Part shown: one piece after another, positions 7,930 through 17,172 of the stretch
Layout: the number at the start of each line of letters is the position of its first letter
Position numbering within the stretch: position 1 is the first letter of the stretch
Assembly (NCBI GenBank): GCA_021323335.1
Contig: JAJTCN010000024.1
Span: forward strand, 1 to 57,472
DNA: 57,472 nt
Direction of reading: 5' to 3'
From: Ramlibacter sp.
GTDB taxonomy: Bacteria; Pseudomonadota; Gammaproteobacteria; Burkholderiales; Burkholderiaceae_C
Notes under the pieces: model-generated
Databases searched by the model: none
The model's input: the letters and a program-made list of their open reading frames with translations, nothing else
Told to the model about the DNA's origin: nothing
Translations under genes and position numbers: made by a program

Positions 7930-8545
7930 GGCCGGCCTCGAACACCAGCGCCAGGTTGTTGGCCGGCATCGCGATCCGTTCCCGGAACGCCAGGCCCGCG
8001 TGGCGCGCCTGCGCGGCCACGTCCTCGCGCCGGCGGATGCCCCACGACGCATCCCGTGCGCGCAGGCTCGCGTCGAAGGCGACATTGCCCGGCGCGGGCT
8101 CCACGCCGTCCTCGAAGTAAGGGCCGTAGGTCACCAGCACGCCGCCGGGAACGAGGTGCCGCGCGGCGCCTTGCATCAGCGCGCCGCAGGTTTCCCAGGG
8201 CGAGATGTGCAGCATGTTGGCGCAGAAGATCGCATCGAAGCGTTGCGCGAACGGCGCCTGAGGGCTCGGCCACGGCGCGGTCGTCACGTCCAGCACCACG
8301 GGCTGGCGCACGTTATGGCACCCCGACTGCGCGATGCGGCCCGCGATGACCGGCAGCATGCCCGCATCCGCATCGGTCGGTTGCCACTCCCAGTCCTTCA
8401 TCGCAGCCGCGAACCACACCGCGTGCTGTCCCGTGCCCGAAGCGATTTCCAATGCGGTGCCGCGCGGGCCGAGCACCTGCTTCAATACCGCCAGGATCGG
8501 CTCCTTGTTGCGATCGGCAGCGGTGCTGCAGGGCAGGCCGGTCAT
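7925..8545 (-). CDS. DUF938 SAM-dependent methyltransferase-like protein
   Basis: The 206-residue class I methyltransferase fold has SAM motif I 'ALEIASGTGQHAVWFAAAM', then a 'WQPTDADAGML' acidic strand end and 'FDAIFCANMLHI'. This arrangement, with 'GTGQHA' and 'MLHISPW', characterises DUF938 proteins, whose substrate is not established. The start overlaps the stop of the hybrid kinase gene by four bases, so the two are translationally coupled. Confidence 0.85.
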   Translation of the reverse strand: MTGLPCSTAADRNKEPILAVLKQVLGPRGTALEIASGTGQHAVWFAAAMKDWEWQPTDADAGMLPVIAGRIAQSGCHNVRQPVVLDVTTAPWPSPQAPFAQRFDAIFCANMLHISPWETCGALMQGAARHLVPGGVLVTYGPYFEDGVEPAPGNVAFDASLRARDASWGIRRREDVAAQARHAGLAFRERIAMPANNLALVFEAGR

Positions 8546-10911
8546 AACGCGGCGTTCAACGAGCCCAGCAAGGCCTGCAGGGCGTCGATCTCGGCCGGCT
8601 TGACGAGGTGGTGGTCGAAGCCGGCTTCGCGCGCGCGCTTCCGGTCGCCCTCCTGGCCCCAGCCGGTGAGCGCGACCAGGGTGGTCGGGGCGCCGGGAAA
8701 GCGCGTGCGGATCGCGCGCGCCACGTCGTAGCCGTTCATTTCCGGCATGCCGATGTCCAGCAACACGACGCGCGGCCGGAAGGCCGCGAACGCCTCGATG
8801 GCTTCGCGACCGTCGCGCGCGACGCGGACGTCCGCGCCCAGCAGGGTCAGCACCTGCCCGAGGCTGTCGCCGGCGTCGTGGTTGTCGTCGACCACCAGCG
8901 CGGCGATGCCCTGCAGGCCCGCACCCTCCGTGGCCGCGGAGGACGACGCGTCCGTCGCGGGCAGGCCGGCGGCCAGCGGCAGGCGCACCACGAACTCGCT
9001 GCCCTTGCCCACACCGTCGCTGTGGCCGTCCAGCGTGCCGCCATGCATCTCGGCCAGCCGACGCGACAGCGCCAGGCCGATGCCCAGCCCACCCTGGGCC
9101 CGGCCGCTGTCGCGATGGCCGCGGCTGAACATCTCGAACATGCGCGGGATCAGTTCCGGCTCGATGCCGATGCCCGTGTCGCGCACGCTGACGACCGCAT
9201 GGCCGTCCTGGGCCCCGACGCTCACCGTCACCTGGCCGCCGTCTTCGCTGTATTTGGCCGCGTTGTTCAGCAGGTTGGCGAGCACCTGCGCCAGCCGGAC
9301 CGGATCCCCCTCCAGCCAGACCGGCTCCGGCGGCAGGTGGACCCGCAGTTCATGGCGTCCCGCCGCCATCAGCGGCTCGCTGGTCTCGACGGCGTTCTGC
9401 ACGATGGCGGCCACGGCCACGCGCTCCTTGCGCAGCGACAGCACGCCCCGGCTGATGCGCGAGATCTCCAGCAGGTCGTCCACCAGGCGGACGAGGTGGT
9501 TCACCTGCCGCTCCATGATCGCGCGCACCGGCTCGGCCTTCACGTTGCCATGGTCTATCCTGCGCAGCAAGGCCAGCGAGTTGCGCAGGGGCGCGAGCGG
9601 GTTGCGCAGCTCGTGCGACAGCGTGGCGAGGAATTCGTCCTTGGCGCGGTCGGCCTCGGCCAGGCTGGCGGCCTGCTGCCGCAGGGCATGCTCCGCGGCC
9701 TGGCGGTCGGTGATGTCGCGCGTCGTGCCGGCGATGGCCACCACCTGCCCTTCGGAGCCGAGCACCGGCGCGAAGATGTAGTCGTAGACCCGGGTGCCGT
9801 TGGTGCCCGTGAAGGGGATCTCGCCGCGGATCGGCGCGCGGGTCTGGATCACCCGGTCGATCTCGGCGTCGTGCATGTCGGCGTGCCACTGTTCGTAGCC
9901 CAGTTCCATCCAGTGCTTGCCGCGCACGTCGTCGACGCCCCAGACCTTGCGCAGCGCCTCGTTGGCATAGAGCGCGCGATGGTCGAGGCCGAAGACATAG
10001 ACGAAGTCCGGCGTGTTGCTCAGTGCGGTTTCGTAGATCCGCCGCTGCGTTTCGGACTCGGCCATCAGGCGCTCGCGGTCGGCCTGCAGGAGCTTCTGGT
10101 CGGTGACGTCGCGGAAGTACACCGACACGCCTTCGGGCGCCGGGAAAGTGGACACCTCGTACCAGCGTTCGTGGCCGGGATAGAACGCGGTGAAGGTGGT
10201 CGTCACGCGCTCGTACATCGTGCGGTGGTAGCAGCGCTCGAACTCCGTTCCTTCCAGGCCGGGGTATTCGTCCCACAGCCTGCGGCCTTCCAGGCTGCCG
10301 CGCTCGCGGCCCAGGATGCGGTGCGCCTGCTGGTTCACGAAGTCGAAGCGCCACTGGCTGTCGAGGGTGAAGAAACCCTCGGTGATGCTCTCCAGGATGG
10401 CCACGGCATCGCGATTGGCCTTGGCCGACGCCTCGTCCATCCGCTGCAGGATGTATTCGACCTCGCCCGCGGCCGACAGCACGGGCGCATTGACGGGGTT
10501 CCAGAACCTTTCCTCGAAACCGCCGCCGGCGGAGGGCGGCCGGCGCACGTCATACCGCTGCGTGGCCATGGTGTCGGTCGCTCGCGTGGCGATCACGCGT
10601 TCGAACGAATCGCGCAGGTTGCCCACTGCCCTGGCGTCCGGCGCCGCCGGGTTGTCTGGAAAGACGTCGAACATCGCCTGCCCGAGGATGCCGCGGTCGG
10701 TGTGCGTGGCGCGCAGGTAAGCGTCGCTGGCGGCGACGATGGTGAACTGCGGGTCCGCCCGCACGACCAGCAAGAGGCCGGGCAGGTTCTGGGCGAAGCG
10801 CTGGACTTCGTCGTACGTCAAGGCTGGAAACGGGCAGCCTGCGGCCGGGACAGGGGCTCTGGAAGGCGACGCATCGGTTGGGTTGGTGGGTGCGCCCGCG
10901 AGAGGGCTCAC
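8542..10911 (-). CDS. PAS-containing hybrid histidine kinase with receiver domain
   Basis: The protein has several PAS domains in roughly the first 400 residues (one starting FAQNLPGLLLVVRADPQFTI, another around a 'FFTLDSQWRFDFVNQQAHRI' segment). Then comes a HisKA helix with the phosphorylatable His in 'FLATLSHELRNPLAP', an HATPase domain (NLLNNAAKYSEDGG; DTGIGIEPELIPRMF; GGLGIGLALS) and a C-terminal receiver with the Asp in 'VVLLDIGMPEMNGYD'. There is no transmembrane segment, so it is a cytosolic sensor. The start is uncertain: the frame runs open into the next gene, and I chose GTG at 10911, just before the first PAS. An output partner is not adjacent. Confidence 0.85.
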   Translation of the reverse strand: MSPLAGAPTNPTDASPSRAPVPAAGCPFPALTYDEVQRFAQNLPGLLLVVRADPQFTIVAASDAYLRATHTDRGILGQAMFDVFPDNPAAPDARAVGNLRDSFERVIATRATDTMATQRYDVRRPPSAGGGFEERFWNPVNAPVLSAAGEVEYILQRMDEASAKANRDAVAILESITEGFFTLDSQWRFDFVNQQAHRILGRERGSLEGRRLWDEYPGLEGTEFERCYHRTMYERVTTTFTAFYPGHERWYEVSTFPAPEGVSVYFRDVTDQKLLQADRERLMAESETQRRIYETALSNTPDFVYVFGLDHRALYANEALRKVWGVDDVRGKHWMELGYEQWHADMHDAEIDRVIQTRAPIRGEIPFTGTNGTRVYDYIFAPVLGSEGQVVAIAGTTRDITDRQAAEHALRQQAASLAEADRAKDEFLATLSHELRNPLAPLRNSLALLRRIDHGNVKAEPVRAIMERQVNHLVRLVDDLLEISRISRGVLSLRKERVAVAAIVQNAVETSEPLMAAGRHELRVHLPPEPVWLEGDPVRLAQVLANLLNNAAKYSEDGGQVTVSVGAQDGHAVVSVRDTGIGIEPELIPRMFEMFSRGHRDSGRAQGGLGIGLALSRRLAEMHGGTLDGHSDGVGKGSEFVVRLPLAAGLPATDASSSAATEGAGLQGIAALVVDDNHDAGDSLGQVLTLLGADVRVARDGREAIEAFAAFRPRVVLLDIGMPEMNGYDVARAIRTRFPGAPTTLVALTGWGQEGDRKRAREAGFDHHLVKPAEIDALQALLGSLNAAL

Positions 10912-10975
10912 CCATTCTACGAAGAGTCGCGCGGCTGAGGTTGCAGAGCTGCGCGCGTCCGGGCGCTGGCCTGGC

Positions 10976-12121
10976 TCAGACCCGCGCCGGCGTCGCCATC
11001 GAACGCTCCGCGACGTCCGCCGCGCGCAACTGCCGGGCCAGCGCCAGCCAGGCGCCGCCGGAGATGCCGGCCACAGCCAGCGCGGAACCGGCGGAAAGCA
11101 TGGCGAGGCCGGTGACACCGTTGCCGACCGAGCAGCCCAGGGCCGTCACGCCGCCGAAGCCCATCAGCACGGCGCCGGTGAAGTGCTCGCCAACCTCGCG
11201 CGGCGTGCGGAAGGACTCCAGGCGAAAGTCGCCGCGCGCCTTGGCCGTGGCGAAAGCGCCCAGCAGCACGCCGAGGGACAGCATCACGCCGAAGGTGGCC
11301 ACCGTCGCCTTGTCGGACCACAGCGTGAGCAGGTCCAGCGCATGGCCCATCGGCGCGGAGAACGACAGCGCCTCGGGCCGCTTCGATTGCGTGCCCAGCC
11401 AGGCGGGCTCCAGCGTCTCCGGATGCTCGGCCAGGAAGCCGATGCTGCCGGTGAGGAAGAACGAGGCGCCCACCAGCAGGCCGACCACGACGCCGCCGAC
11501 CCAGTGCGCGCGGTCCATCCGGGCGCGGACCCGCCATGCCAGCACGAACACCGTGGCCGCAAGGGCCGCAGCCAGCGCCCAGCGCAAGGCGGTGGGGGAA
11601 ACGGACAAGGTCCGGCCGAGCAGCCCGCCCAGGTCCTGCGGTCCGGCCAGGGTCATGCCCACGGCGTCCAGGAAGTTGACGCGCAGCGGCGCGAACGCAC
11701 CGCGCAAGGTCATCAGCGCCGCGATGGCGACGATCACCAGGGTGGCGGCGGCTTTCAGGTTGCCCTGGCCGGCCTTCACCAGGCAGCGCTGGGGGCAGCC
11801 GCCCGCCAGGATCATCCCGTAGCCGAACAGCGCGCCGCCCACCAGGTAGGACAGCCAGGGGAAGCGTTCGCTCCAGTAGATGGTGCGGCCGGCGTCCAGC
11901 AGGCCGGCGCTGACCAGCCCCTGGACGCAGACGGCGCCCACCGCGATGGCGAGCAGCCAGGACATCAGCCGGCCGGGGCCGCGGAAGGCCATCCAGTCGG
12001 CGAGGGCGCCGCGCACGCAGAAGCGCGACCACTGGCCGACCGCCCCCAGCAGGAGGCCGAGCGCGAGCGCGCCCCACACGACGATCTGGGCAAGGGTGTT
12101 GGGGTCGAGGTCGGGGCGCAT
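10976..12121 (-). CDS. YeeE/YedE-family (TsuA-like) thiosulfate/sulfur transporter, copy 1
   Basis: The 381-residue integral membrane protein has about ten hydrophobic segments and the family's reactive cysteines in RFCVRGAL, GGCPQRCLVKAGQGN and ALGCSVGNG. TsuA-type proteins import thiosulfate through transient Cys contacts. The ATG at 12121 (MRPDLDPNT) is preferred to one at 12184 that adds 21 proline-rich residues. It lies downstream of a second YeeE gene on the same strand, divergent from the dsrE-sox genes, and is likely part of the sulfur regulon. Confidence 0.85.
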   Translation of the reverse strand: MRPDLDPNTLAQIVVWGALALGLLLGAVGQWSRFCVRGALADWMAFRGPGRLMSWLLAIAVGAVCVQGLVSAGLLDAGRTIYWSERFPWLSYLVGGALFGYGMILAGGCPQRCLVKAGQGNLKAAATLVIVAIAALMTLRGAFAPLRVNFLDAVGMTLAGPQDLGGLLGRTLSVSPTALRWALAAALAATVFVLAWRVRARMDRAHWVGGVVVGLLVGASFFLTGSIGFLAEHPETLEPAWLGTQSKRPEALSFSAPMGHALDLLTLWSDKATVATFGVMLSLGVLLGAFATAKARGDFRLESFRTPREVGEHFTGAVLMGFGGVTALGCSVGNGVTGLAMLSAGSALAVAGISGGAWLALARQLRAADVAERSMATPARV

Positions 12122-12239
12122 CTGGGGCAGGAACTGTGGAACGGCGGGGAGGCCGCCGGCCGCGGCAGGCGGATACGACGGCAAAGCCCGAAAGTGTACC
12201 GTCCGGCCCTAAAACGCTCTCGCAGCGGGGGCTTCCCGC

Positions 12240-13313
12240 TCAGGGGCCAGCCTTGGCGCCTTGCCGCGGGCCGTGGTCCAGCACGCGGTCCGTGAGGGCG
12301 GCGCCGGCCCACATGCCCACCAGCGCCAGCCAGGCGGTCAGGGAGAAGATGGCGCCGCCGCTGACGCCGGCCCCCACGGCGCAGCCGCCCGCCAGCATCG
12401 CGCCGAAGCCCATCAGCACGGCCCCGGCGATGTAGCGCCTCATGCTGTAGCCGTCCTTGAAGCCTTCGAGCTTGAGGTCGCGGCCCACCACGCCGCCCAG
12501 CAGCGCGCCCGCGAAGACCCCCGGCAGCAGGCCGAAATCGAAGCCGATCGCCGGCGCCGGCGAGGCCACCACGCGCATCAGCCACTCGGCTGACGGCCCG
12601 CTGAAGGTCAGGCCCTGCACCGGCACGAGTTGGAAGGAAGTGGCCGCCACGGTCGCCGTCCAGGCCCAGCCGAGCGCCACCGCCAGCCCGGCGCCCAGCC
12701 CGCCGATCCACTTCCAGGCCTCGCGCCGGCCGCGCACGGCATACCAGAGCGCCGCCAGCAACCACAGCAGGCCGAAGGCGAGCCCGCTCCAGCGGTCGAC
12801 GTGCGTCACGGCCAGCAGGTCGCGCGCCGGCCCGCCCTCCACCGTCCACCAGGCGCTGATGTTCTCGCGCAGGGGCGCCAGCGCGCCGCCGAGCGCGGCC
12901 TGCGCGGTGACGGCGAAGATCAGGCCGGAGAGCAGGGCGCGGAGGTTGCCGGTGGCCGACAGCACCAGCAGCCGGCTGGCGCAGCCGCGCGCCATGATCA
13001 TGCCGGCCCCGAACAGCAGGCCGCCGACCAGCGCGCCGGAGATGCTGCCGCGGGCGGCCAGCTGGCGCGTGCCGCTGATGTCGATCACCCCGCCCAGCAA
13101 CATCGCCTGCACCGCCACCACGGCGGCCGAGAAGGCGAGCAGCCACACCGCCAGCTTCTCGCCGGGCTGGCCGCGGGCGAACTCGATCACCGCGGCGCGC
13201 AGGCAGAAGCGGGAACGCTGGGCAAAGAAGCCGAACAGCAGGCCGACGGCGCCGCCACCGAAGGCGAGCAGCGGCCCGTCGCCGGTGCGTTCGAGGAGGG
13301 GGAGCAGGTCCAT
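12240..13313 (-). CDS. YeeE/YedE-family sulfur transporter, copy 2
   Basis: The 357-residue multi-pass protein has the same Cys-centred landmarks as its neighbour: SRFCLRAAVIEF near the start, MARGCASRLLVLSATGN in the middle and LAGGCAVGAGVSGG near the end. The two are diverged paralogs, and both retain all three conserved Cys positions. It is the first gene of the leftward pair and shares a 177-base intergenic region with the rightward dsrE-like gene. Confidence 0.85.
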   Translation of the reverse strand: MDLLPLLERTGDGPLLAFGGGAVGLLFGFFAQRSRFCLRAAVIEFARGQPGEKLAVWLLAFSAAVVAVQAMLLGGVIDISGTRQLAARGSISGALVGGLLFGAGMIMARGCASRLLVLSATGNLRALLSGLIFAVTAQAALGGALAPLRENISAWWTVEGGPARDLLAVTHVDRWSGLAFGLLWLLAALWYAVRGRREAWKWIGGLGAGLAVALGWAWTATVAATSFQLVPVQGLTFSGPSAEWLMRVVASPAPAIGFDFGLLPGVFAGALLGGVVGRDLKLEGFKDGYSMRRYIAGAVLMGFGAMLAGGCAVGAGVSGGAIFSLTAWLALVGMWAGAALTDRVLDHGPRQGAKAGP

Positions 13314-13490
13314 GGCAGCGGTCAGTTCAGTTCGTGCTTATGTTCCGCCCGGCGGATCGCCCCTGGCTTGCGCCGGATCAACGATCCATCCTCAAAGAAG
13401 CAAGTAGTGATATACCCGAGGCAAATGCGCCACGCGGATGCGGTATCGTCACGCTGCGGCGCCTGGGCCGCGTTGCCCGTGGAGATTCCC

Positions 13491-13919
13491 ATGACCCGCT
13501 TCCTTCGCCTTCTCGCGGCATCCGCCGCGCTGTCGTTCTTCGCAGCCGCATCGTTCGCGCAGGACAAGGTCGTGTACCACATCGACGACTACGAAACCCA
13601 GGCCACCAAGGGCCTGCGCAACATCCGCAACCACCTGGACGTGGCGCCGGAGACCAGGGTGGTGGTGGTGGCGCACGCCAACGGCGTGGACTTCCTCATG
13701 GACGGCGCCAAGGACAAGAAGAACCCGAACATCGACTACGCCTCGCTGGTCAGCGCGCTCAAGGCGCGCGGCGTGCGGTTCGAGGTCTGCGAGATCACGC
13801 TGCGCAACCGCAACCTCAAGAAGGACCAGTTCAGCATGGACGCGGAATTCACGCCCTCGGGAGTGGCCCGCATCGGCCAGCTCCAGTCGCGCGAACGCTT
13901 CGCCTACATCAAACCCTGA
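13491..13919 (+). CDS. Periplasmic DsrE-family protein
   Basis: The 142-residue protein has a Sec signal peptide (MTRFLRLLAASAALSFFAAA, cut after SFAQ). The mature part is a DsrE/DsrF-like fold with strands 'KVVYHIDDY', 'RVVVVAHANGVDFL' and 'VRFEVCEITLRNR'; the single Cys sits in VCEITL. GGAG lies 7 bases before the ATG. It opens the rightward sulfur cluster. A sulfur-relay or binding role in the periplasm is inferred from fold and location. Confidence 0.8.
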   Translation: MTRFLRLLAASAALSFFAAASFAQDKVVYHIDDYETQATKGLRNIRNHLDVAPETRVVVVAHANGVDFLMDGAKDKKNPNIDYASLVSALKARGVRFEVCEITLRNRNLKKDQFSMDAEFTPSGVARIGQLQSRERFAYIKP

Positions 13920-13935
13920 GCAAGGCGGGACCAGC

Positions 13936-14271
13936 ATGGCAAGGCGACAGGCAGTGCAGGAAGCGGGAACCGTCGAGTCCGACGAAGTGTTCGAGATGGC
14001 GGCCGAGATCTTCCGGGTCATGTCGGCCCCCATGCGGCTGAAGATCATCAGCTGCCTGTGCAATGGCGAGAAGAACGTGAGCCAGCTGCTGGAGGAGATC
14101 GACACCACGCAGCCCAACATGTCCCAGCACCTGAACACGCTCTACCAGGCCCGCGTGATCGGCCGGCGGCGCGAGGGCGTGCAGATCTTCTACAAGATCA
14201 TCAACGACCGGGTCGTCACCCTGTGCCGGGCGGTCTGCACGCAGATCGCCATCGAGTCCGAGCTCAAGTAG
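13936..14271 (+). CDS. ArsR-family regulator, SoxR-like
   Basis: This 111-residue ArsR/SmtB winged-helix repressor has its recognition helix around TTQPNMSQHLNTLYQARVIG. It carries Cys at 40, 42, 97 and 101 (ISCLCNGE and TLCRAVC). Sulfane-sulfur-responsive ArsR proteins of the SoxR/SqrR/BigR group use a Cys pair joining alpha-2 and alpha-5, and these positions are compatible with that. It sits between the dsrE-like and SoxH-like genes, so it probably represses the sox genes until persulfide or thiosulfate is present. Confidence 0.8.
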   Translation: MARRQAVQEAGTVESDEVFEMAAEIFRVMSAPMRLKIISCLCNGEKNVSQLLEEIDTTQPNMSQHLNTLYQARVIGRRREGVQIFYKIINDRVVTLCRAVCTQIAIESELK

Positions 14272-14278
14272 GCAGGGC

Positions 14279-15229
14279 ATGGTCACCTGGCGCAAGGGTT
14301 TCGTCGCCGTGTGCGCGACGCTGCTGCTGTCGCACTCCGTCGGCGCGCAACAGCCGCCGCGCAAGGTGGTGGCGCAGCAGGTGTCCGCCTCCGCCTGGTT
14401 CGTCCAGGGCGACGCCGCGCTGGGCACGCCGGCCAACCGCAACTTCATCTCCAACGCCGGCTTCGTGGTGACGCCCGCCGGCGTGGTGGTGATCGACGCG
14501 CTCGGCTCGCCGCAACTGGCGCGCGAACTGCTGGACGAGATAGCCCGCGTCACGCCGCGCCCGGTGACGCACGTGGTGGTGACCCACTACCACGCGGACC
14601 ACATCTACGGCCTGCAGGAGTTCCGCAAGCGCGGGGCCCGCATCATCGCGCAGCGCGGCGCGCTCGACTACATCCATTCGGACACCGCGGCTTCGCGGCT
14701 GCGCGCCTCCCGCGTCGAACTCGCTCCCTGGATCGACGACCGCACCGAACTGGTGGTGCCCGACCAGTGGATCGACGGGGCGACGGACCTCGAGGTCGGC
14801 GGGGTCCGCCTGCGGCTGCAGCCGGTGGGGCCGGCGCACACGCCGGAAGACCTCGCCGTGGTCCTGCCCGCGGAAGGCGTGCTCTTCGCCGGCGACCTGG
14901 TGTTCCGCGGGCGCATTCCCTTCGTGGGGCAGGCGGACAGCCGGCAGTGGATCGCCGCGCTCGACACGCTGCTCAAGCTCGAAGCGAAGGTGGTGGTGCC
15001 CGGACACGGCGCCCTGTCGACGACCGCGCGCGAGGACATGCAACTCACCCGCGACTACCTCGCCTTCCTGCGCGAAAAGATGGGGGCCGCGGCGCGGGAG
15101 ATGGAACCCTTCGACGAGGCCTATGCCCGCGTGGACTGGTCGCGGTACGAACACCTGCCGCTGTTCCGCGCGGCCAACCGGATGAATGCCTACAACACCT
15201 ACCTGCTGATGGAGCGGCAGGTCAGATGA
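14279..15229 (+). CDS. Periplasmic metallo-beta-lactamase-fold hydrolase, SoxH-like
   Basis: The 316-residue protein has a signal peptide (cut near HSVGAQ) and the zinc motif THYHADHIYG, then GPAHTPEDL, FAGDLVF and VPGHG, the full MBL metal ligand set. SoxH-like proteins are often encoded in sox clusters and are proposed to act on sulfur intermediates, though their reaction is not settled. The stop overlaps the start of the thioredoxin-like gene (ATGA). Confidence 0.82.
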   Translation: MVTWRKGFVAVCATLLLSHSVGAQQPPRKVVAQQVSASAWFVQGDAALGTPANRNFISNAGFVVTPAGVVVIDALGSPQLARELLDEIARVTPRPVTHVVVTHYHADHIYGLQEFRKRGARIIAQRGALDYIHSDTAASRLRASRVELAPWIDDRTELVVPDQWIDGATDLEVGGVRLRLQPVGPAHTPEDLAVVLPAEGVLFAGDLVFRGRIPFVGQADSRQWIAALDTLLKLEAKVVVPGHGALSTTAREDMQLTRDYLAFLREKMGAAAREMEPFDEAYARVDWSRYEHLPLFRAANRMNAYNTYLLMERQVR

Positions 15230-15708
15230 TGCAGTCGCGGCGGGCCTGGCTGGGCGCGTGCGCCGCCGGCGCGCTGGCCGCGTGGGTGGCGCGGCCGGCC
15301 CTCGCACAAGGCCCGGCGCGCTCCCTTCCCAGGCCGGTCTCGCTGGCGGTGGAGCTGGAGCGGGCACTGGCTGCGCGCAAGGCCCTGGTCGTCATGGTCA
15401 GCCTGGAGGGCTGCACCTGGTGCAAGCTGGCCCGCGAGTCCTACCTGGTGCCCCTGCGCGCCGAGGGGCAGCGCGTGGTGCAGATCGAGATGGCGGGCCC
15501 GATCCCGTTGTCGGACCTGCGCGGGCGGCCTTCCACGCACGAGCAGGTGGTGCGCGCGCTGGACGTCCGGGTCGCACCGACGGTGCTCTTCATCGGACGC
15601 GGTGGCGTGGAGGTGGCGCCGCGCCTGTCGGGCGTCGCCAGCCCGGACTTCTACGGCGCCTACCTGCAGGACCGCGTCGACGCGGCCAACCGGACCGTGG
15701 CGGGTTAG
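15226..15708 (+). CDS. soxW: SoxW-like periplasmic thioredoxin-fold protein
   Basis: The 160-residue protein has an N-terminal export signal containing SRRAWLGACAAGALAAW. The redox motif GCTWCK and a cis-Pro segment VAPTVLFIG define a thioredoxin fold. In sox clusters such proteins keep SoxY or other partners reduced. Two ATGs are in tandem at 15226 and 15229, the first overlapping the upstream stop. It is the last gene before the soxC promoter. The symbol is by context. Confidence 0.75.
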   Translation: MMQSRRAWLGACAAGALAAWVARPALAQGPARSLPRPVSLAVELERALAARKALVVMVSLEGCTWCKLARESYLVPLRAEGQRVVQIEMAGPIPLSDLRGRPSTHEQVVRALDVRVAPTVLFIGRGGVEVAPRLSGVASPDFYGAYLQDRVDAANRTVAG

Positions 15709-15734
15709 GAGCAGGCTCCCTGGGGTCGCTCCTA
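15706..15734 (+). terminator. Hairpin between soxW and soxC
   Basis: TAGGAGC (15706-15712, containing the soxW-like stop codon) pairs perfectly with GCTCCTA (15728-15734) across a 15-base loop. It could end the upstream transcript or pause it before the soxC promoter at 15765. No T-run follows. Confidence 0.45.
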
Positions 15735-15747
15735 GGGTATGTCCTGA
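15734..15747 (+). promoter_or_regulatory. Shared 14-bp element upstream of soxC
   Basis: The sequence AGGGTATGTCCTGA differs at one base from AGGGAATGTCCTGA at 18226-18239 upstream of soxY. Both lie in short non-coding gaps before a sox transcription unit, which suggests a common regulator site upstream of the promoter. Confidence 0.5.
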
Positions 15748-15764
15748 GAAAATGAGGCGCCGGC

Positions 15765-15793
15765 TGGACATTACATTCGCATATCCTTATATT
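15765..15793 (+). promoter_or_regulatory. Sigma-70-type promoter for soxCD
   Basis: A -35 TGGACA (15765-15770) and -10 TATATT (15788-15793) are separated by exactly 17 bases, each one mismatch from consensus. Transcription would start near 15800, which leaves almost no leader for the ATG at 15802. The spacer and -10 contain ATTCGC twice and an ATAT-CCTT-ATAT symmetry, a possible ArsR-type operator. Confidence 0.65.
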
Positions 15794-15801
15794 CGCGATT
15801 C

Positions 15802-17172
15802 ATGATTAAAGGGGCGAGAGTGGATTCCAGGCAAGCTTCCGGCAGGCTGGTCAAGGCGCCGGAGAACTTCATCGACGCGGCGGGCGTGCGTTCGGTCTTC
15901 GCCGAAGCGAAGGACGGGCGGCGCGACTTCCTGCGCAGCGCCTTCGCGGCGGCCGCCGCGGGCGTCGCGGCCGCCGGCGCCGCGCGCGCCGCGGTCCCCG
16001 GCGCGGGCGACCCCGCCATCCTCGAACTGCCGGAGCACTCGAAGGGCCTGGGCCAGCCCGTCGTCACCGACGGCTATGGCAAGCCCTCGAAGTTCGAGCG
16101 CAACGTCCAGCGCCGCCAGAGCCCGGGACTGACCCAGACCAACCAGGCCAGCGTGTCGTTCGCGCCGCTGCAGTCCCTGTTCGGCATCGTCACGCCCAGC
16201 GGCCTGCACTTCGAGCGCCACCACCAGGGCTGGTGGGACGTCGATCCCTCGAAGCACCGCCTGATGCTCAACGGCATGGTGAAGACGCCGAAGGTGTTCA
16301 CCATGGACGAGATCATGCGGCTGCCCTCGGTCTCCCGCTTCCACTTCATCGAATGCGGCGCCAACACCGGCATGGAGTGGGGCAACGTGGCGGTGCCCAC
16401 GTGCCAGTACAGCCACGGCATGCTGTCCTGCAGCGAGTTCACCGGCGTGCCCCTCATCACGCTGCTGGAGCTCGCCGGCGCCGACCTCAACAAGGGCAAG
16501 TTCGTGCTGGCCGAGGGCGCCGACGGCTCCTCCATGACGCGGACCATCCCCATGAGCCTGATCCGCTCCGGCGAGGTGCTGGTGGCGTACGGCCAGAACG
16601 GCGAGATGCTGCGGCCCGAGAACGGCTACCCGCTGCGGCTGGTGGTGCCGGGCGTGCAGGGCGTGAGCTGGGTGAAGTACCTGCGCCGGCTGGAAGTGGG
16701 CGACCAGCCCTGGGCCACCAAGGATGAGGCGATCCACTACATGGACCTGATGCCGGATGGCCTGCACCGCCAGTACACCAGCATCCAGGAGTGCAAGAGC
16801 GTGGTCACCACGCCCTCGGGCGGCCAGGTGCTGCTCGACAAGGGCTACTACCATATCTCCGGCCTCGCCTGGTCCGGCCGCGGCAAGGTCAAGCGCGTCG
16901 ACGTGTCGGTCGACGGCGGCCGCAACTGGCGCACGGCGCGCCTCGAAGGGCCGGTCATGTCCAAGTGCCTCACCCGCTTCGGCATCGACTGGGTGTGGGA
17001 CGGCAAGCCCGCCATCGTGCAGAGCCGCGCGACCGACGAAACCGGCTACGTGCAGCCCGCCAAGCGCCAGCTGCGCGAGGTGCGCGGCACGCGCTCGATC
17101 TACCACAACAACGCGATCCAGTCGTGGCTGGTGCAGGAAAACGGCGAGGTGAAGAATGTCCAGGTGTCGTGA
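15802..17172 (+). CDS. soxC: SoxC, molybdopterin sulfane dehydrogenase subunit
   Basis: SoxC is the molybdenum subunit of Sox(CD)2, which oxidises the SoxY-bound sulfane sulfur in the periplasm. The 456-residue frame has a Tat-type motif RRDFLRS (R40-R41) and the Mo-binding Cys at 185 in HFIECGANTGMEWGN. A C-terminal dimerisation domain follows. The GTG at 15820 has a better ribosome site (AAAGGGG at 15808-15814) and a proper leader from the mapped promoter, so the true protein may start there as VDSRQASG. It overlaps soxD by 17 bases. Confidence 0.93.
   Translation: MIKGARVDSRQASGRLVKAPENFIDAAGVRSVFAEAKDGRRDFLRSAFAAAAAGVAAAGAARAAVPGAGDPAILELPEHSKGLGQPVVTDGYGKPSKFERNVQRRQSPGLTQTNQASVSFAPLQSLFGIVTPSGLHFERHHQGWWDVDPSKHRLMLNGMVKTPKVFTMDEIMRLPSVSRFHFIECGANTGMEWGNVAVPTCQYSHGMLSCSEFTGVPLITLLELAGADLNKGKFVLAEGADGSSMTRTIPMSLIRSGEVLVAYGQNGEMLRPENGYPLRLVVPGVQGVSWVKYLRRLEVGDQPWATKDEAIHYMDLMPDGLHRQYTSIQECKSVVTTPSGGQVLLDKGYYHISGLAWSGRGKVKRVDVSVDGGRNWRTARLEGPVMSKCLTRFGIDWVWDGKPAIVQSRATDETGYVQPAKRQLREVRGTRSIYHNNAIQSWLVQENGEVKNVQVS

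Noticed and set aside
8608..10938. 776-codon open frame antisense to the hybrid kinase
   Set aside because: This is the same kind of shadow; the kinase, ATPase and receiver motifs are all on the minus strand.
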